64,000 bases of DNA from Carpediemonas membranifera (lineage: Eukaryota; Fornicata), in contig JAHDYR010000032.1 of assembly GCA_019828565.1 (NCBI GenBank), positions 94,681 through 158,680 on the forward strand. Direction: 5' to 3'. How positions within the stretch are numbered: the first letter of the stretch is position 1; the number at the start of each line of letters is the position of its first letter. The translations under genes were made by a program, and so were the position numbers. This document shows positions 60,733 through 64,000 of the stretch, one piece after another. The notes beneath the pieces are model-generated. The model worked only from the letters and a program-made list of their open reading frames with translations, was not told the DNA's origin and did not search any database.

Positions 60733-60789
60733 GGGTGCTTATACAATGATCCAAATCACAATTTAGGGGAGCTTAAATATGGGCACTAC

Positions 60790-61114
60790 AGATTGTGTCA
60801 CTCAAGCCATTTAGTGGTGCCCAGCTCGCATCCCCACTCGAAATGGGAGGCTGTAAGCGCAGGGAAGCGCTCATAAGCGAAAGGCTCGAGTGGAATAACC
60901 CGGTTTGCCTCGGTGTAGTCGAGTGTTGGGCTATCGCCGCCCGAGGACTTCGGCGTGGGGAAGAGCTGCACAACATGGCCGCTCTCTTGTACATAAACTA
61001 CTACTGCCAGTTGACCAGTCGACTCTTGGCCGACTCCGATAAACTGCACGACCCTCCCAAAACGGTGTAGTCAGAACTGAGCAATCAATCAAGTGCAGTT
61101 TATCACATCGCCCC
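60790..61114 (-). repeat. 3' end of chromovirus D: LTR and polypurine tract
   Basis: The sense strand has CTAGGGGGCGA followed by TGTGATAAACTGCAC, a polypurine tract abutting an LTR start. The outer end of the LTR cannot be fixed since the other copy lies beyond the window; TGTGTCACTC at 60794 is one candidate. GATAAACTGCAC and its reverse complement lie about 45 bp apart here. Confidence 0.55.
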
Positions 61115-61267
61115 CTAGTGGCGAGAACGCCTAGTGTGCTTGACAAGGTAGTCTTGGCAGACCTTGTTGAAGTGGGCGTTAGAGACACGATACTGAATAA
61201 ATGCATCGGTGGTGAGGAGGTCAGTGATGGGTACGTCTTGGTCCTCGTCGGCTTCGTAGCCTAGCCA
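61115..61267 (-). pseudogene. D chromodomain end
   Basis: A short minus-strand frame (WLGYEADEDQDVPITDLL and onwards) ends at TAG within the polypurine tract. It is the C-terminus of a chromovirus integrase. RNase H and the rest of the integrase are missing. Confidence 0.75.
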
Positions 61268-61612
61268 TTATCCGGGAGCCAGGTGATCCGGGGTACTGCC
61301 TGTGCCCTCCGCTCGCTTGTCAGCCGCGCTCACTTCGGGCTCAGGTGCTACTGTCTCCACTGATAGATGATTCCAATCGCCCCATAGGCTCTTCAGCCAT
61401 CTCCGTGCACATTGTGCTTTCCTGTCCATACTGATAGCCCGGCAACTGATCAGTAGGCCTGGGGGTCTGTCCTCAACGTTTCGACAGGCAGGTTCATCCT
61501 GCAAGACCTTGTGTATAGCGTTCTCTGTTAGCCTGCAGTCTCTGATATAAGGTAAGGTAATATAATATGTATAATAATATATATATAATAATATAATATA
61601 TATAATATAAAC
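61268..61612. repeat. Second SINE-like copy with AT-rich tail, at a deletion in D
   Basis: Bases 61268-61555 match the central part of the insert in C with scattered differences. It is followed by GGTAAGGTAA and about 60 bp of TATAATA repeats. It sits where D has lost most of RNase H and integrase, so insertion and deletion may have been one event. Confidence 0.7.
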
Positions 61613-62430
61613 GTCGTTAAAGGCTTTCGACATAAAACAGACAGGTCGACCCTCTTGTAATAGCACGGCTCCGTAACCGACGGCAGATGCGTCCGTCATC
61701 ACGGTGTGCTCCTTCGACGCATCAAATATAGCTAAAGAGTCTCCTCGCGTCAGCACGTCCTTAACTTTGTCCAGGGCTTCCTGTTGTGCCTTCGTACCGA
61801 TGGGTGTCTTGCCAGCCATGGCTTCGGTCAGGGGAATGGCTGCGGTGGCGAAGTCTTCTCCGTGGTCACGAAAGTAGTTCACGAACCCGACTAGCGCCTG
61901 CATGCCGCCAGCGAACTTAGGCATCTTGGTCGAGGGATATCCTGTATGCGGTCCGGCGCGATTCTCTTCTCCCCGTCGGAGATGATCCACCCTAGGGAAT
62001 TCCCACCTCCTTCCGGTTGAACGCGCGCTTGTCTCCGCAGGCTGCAGCTTGACTTGGTCTGCTACCCTCTCAGCACCTTCTCGAAAGTTTGATCGGGTAC
62101 TCGTCCTCATCGGCACCCGATACGATGATATCGTCGATATAAGTCTGGCAAAGCGTTGCCAACTAGGGCCTCGGAACGCCCTCTCCATTGCTTTCTGAAA
62201 GTGGGCGCCAGCATTGCGTAGCCAGGGCATATGCCTTATACTGGTATCGGCCGAGGACTGTCTTAAACGCCGTATATTGTCGTGACCGCTCTGACATCAG
62301 GATCTGATGGTATCCAGACGATAGATCCAGGGTGGCGAAGATTCGTTTGCCGGCCAATTGGGCTATCCGCTGCAGTATCCGAGGGATAGGGTAGTCGAAC
62401 AGAGCGGTCATCTGGTCTGTCCGCGATAGT
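61613..62430 (-). pseudogene. D RT and RNase H remnant
   Basis: RT fragments (FDYPIPRI, ATLDLSSGYHQI, FVNYFRDHG) and the start of RNase H (MTDASAVGYGAVLLQEG) lie in several frames, closely related to element B. The YxDD region is damaged. RNase H stops at FNDV, where the AT-rich repeat begins. Confidence 0.8.
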
Positions 62431-63980
62431 CCACTACAAAGCGCGTCTAGTCACAGCTTCTTTGGGACTGTCATCGCTGGCGAGAGCAAAGTCAGACGAG
62501 CTCAGGCTCGATAAAAGCCCCGCTTTCACAACAGCTCGTCGATGATGTTCCCTGATCACGTCAACCTTCGCCGGGGGGATAAAGTATGGTCGCATTGACC
62601 ATCGATCGCCGCGTTGAGGGATTAAGTCGTAGGGCTCACGAGCTCGCTCGGCTCATGGCAATCTCCGAATATGGTAGCTAGTGGCGTAGTAGGTTCGTCT
62701 CGGCGTTCAATGGCTGCGTCTCAACGAGAACATGGGGAGCGTTATGCTTGGCGACGTCTGGTATCTCGGCATCAGTGAACTCGGACTCAGCGTACGCCTG
62801 TGGCAGGATGCCCAAAGGCTACCATGTCAGGGTAGCCGAGGATAATGTCAAACTCTGTCTCGAGCAACAGCATGTCTGAAGAGAATGTGCGACTTGGGTG
62901 TAAAAGGCTGAAGGGAGTAACTTCAGCTCGACATCAGCTGTGCCCAAGGCATCGATCAAGCCGCTCGCGGTCTTGACTGCGATCTTCTGGTGAGAAGTTA
63001 CCTTGAGGGTTCTTGGCGAGGGCTGGGCTTAGCACGGCGGCTCCTGCACCCGAGTCTAACAAGACAACCACGGGTGTCTTGCCGATGAATCCGCGGCACA
63101 ACGGGATGTTCGGGTCAGTTGGGGACGTCAATGTAGCCAATGGAACACACTCTGAAGGTTTATAGCGACAATAAACCTCCAGGTGACCCTCCTTCTTGCA
63201 TGTGACGCAGCGGTGCTTCGGCTTGGGGCACTGGAAGGTCTTGTGCTTACCCTTGGCGCTGCAGTTGTAGCATACATATGTATCAGGGACTTGGTGTCCT
63301 TCGCATTTGAAGTTCGCACCGCTGGTGGAATGGCGGTTAGGCTTCGAACTAGGCTTAGGGCCCTGATGATGACGCTCCTTGCGGTGCTGCGTGGCGCCTT
63401 CAGGCTTGATGGGGTGATGGGGGCGCTGATTCTTGCTGGAAGGGTGGTCATTGAAAGCCTCAGCGATCTCACGGCTCTCTTGGACGTCCCGGCTCATCGC
63501 TAGAACCTTCGGAAGGGCTTCTAGGAGCGGTTGGCCTTGAATGAGCTCCTTGATCCGATACATAGTCCGTGAGCCTTGACCGAACTTGAACGACCGAGCG
63601 TACGTGTCACGAAGGACCTCCTCGGAGGAATCTGGCTGTACAATAGCCATCAGGGTAGTGAACTTCCGGTTCACCTTGACCACTTCAGCCGGTGAGAAGT
63701 TATGGGCGTGGGAGCGGAAAAGCTCGAGACGCGCGACCTCTCTCGACGGTCTTAGCGTCATCCCCAGACGCTTGAGTACGAAGATGTCCCGAGCCTTACG
63801 CTTCTGGGTCGAAGCCTTCTTCATTACCAGGGGCACGGCTTCCTCGCAGTCCAGCTCATCGCCCACGGTGTCTTCCGCGTATTCGCGGATCGTCTTGTCG
63901 ATTAGGAGGTCAATCTCCTGCTTACCGCCAAGTGCTCTGTAGTCAGCAAGTTCATCGACGAACTTGAGGAGCGCTGGCAT
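62431..63980 (-). pseudogene. D gag and protease
   Basis: ATG 63980 opens a 348-residue frame with the B/C/D gag core, two knuckles (the first altered: CYNCSAKGKHKTFQC; then CVTCKKEGHLEVYC) and a protease with DSGA. The frame breaks near 62934, and the protease to RT linker is scattered over several frames. The 5' LTR is beyond the window. Confidence 0.82.
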
Positions 63981-64000
63981 TGTAGGTGTCTTAAATAAAG

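Larger units (their letters stand above)
48411..60787 (+). mobile_element. Tc1/mariner element Tc1-2, split by nested LTR elements
   Basis: Imperfect inverted ends read GTGGCCATATTTAAGCTCC (48411 on) and, on the other strand, GTGCCCATATTTAAGCTCC (60787 back). TA flanks each end (48409-48410 and 60788-60789). Without the 10.4-kb EA insertion the element is 2015 bp. It carries a DD34E transposase (+) and a second gene (-) whose stops are 4 bp apart. Confidence 0.88.

Noticed and set aside
1-64000. CRISPR arrays or bacterial operons
   Set aside because: No regularly spaced repeats and no bacterial gene order; all evidence is eukaryotic.

Overview
This window looks like nuclear DNA of a unicellular eukaryote. 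It holds spliceosomal-type introns (six inferred, five of them only 28-35 nt), a six-to-seven gene island of eukaryotic genes (formimidoylglutamase/arginase-like enzyme, Cdc20/Cdh1, PIN-type carrier, HAUS6-like augmin subunit, ArfGAP, SLC35/TPT-like transporter) and a dense mass of eukaryotic transposable elements. A free-living metamonad of the Carpediemonas type would fit the tiny introns and tight genes, but that placement is a low-confidence inference.

Layout. 1-485: end of an old Ty3-like protease (A0). 486-about 15750: chromovirus X0 (+ strand). X0 is split by element E1 (1509-7785, minus), which has a Tc1/mariner element in its own LTR (1575-3233), and by element E2 (9325-14181, plus). 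About 15760-24800: a DIRS-like tyrosine-recombinase retroelement (minus), split by element R (17888-22788), which has perfect LTRs but no gag-pol. 24809-29133: chromovirus E4 (minus). About 29300-35209: chromovirus C (minus), with a 590-bp SINE-like insert and an antisense spliced accessory gene. 35210-37925: a truncated unknown ORF and mostly empty DNA. 37926-48160: the host gene island. 48411-60787: a second Tc1/mariner element whose transposase is split by chromovirus EA (49330-59686, minus), which is itself split by chromovirus B (50517-56462, plus). 60790-64000: decayed chromovirus D (minus).

Most insertions can be undone on paper. Target-site duplications (CAAG, AAGG, CTTG, TTCTG, TGGGG, TA, and a 15-bp one) flank them, and removing the insert restores an open reading frame in the X0, DIRS, C and Tc1-2 genes. 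B is the exception: it sits at a deletion in EA's integrase.

The most unusual signals are these. (1) All eight LTR elements whose 5' LTR is visible carry a perfect 10-16 bp palindrome directly at the end of that LTR, where a tRNA primer-binding site should be, and none has a TGG-type site there. (2) Chromoviruses B and C share a homologous, spliced accessory gene, antisense and convergent to pol, each starting at the same 15-mer GTGCAGGATATGTCG. (3) Both Tc1/mariner elements carry a second gene convergent with the transposase. (4) Element R holds a 4.7-kb non-gag-pol interior with LSU-rRNA-like motifs and repeated hairpin plus polypurine modules.

Single-base indels in homopolymers break several pol genes. 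They may be decay or long-read assembly error.
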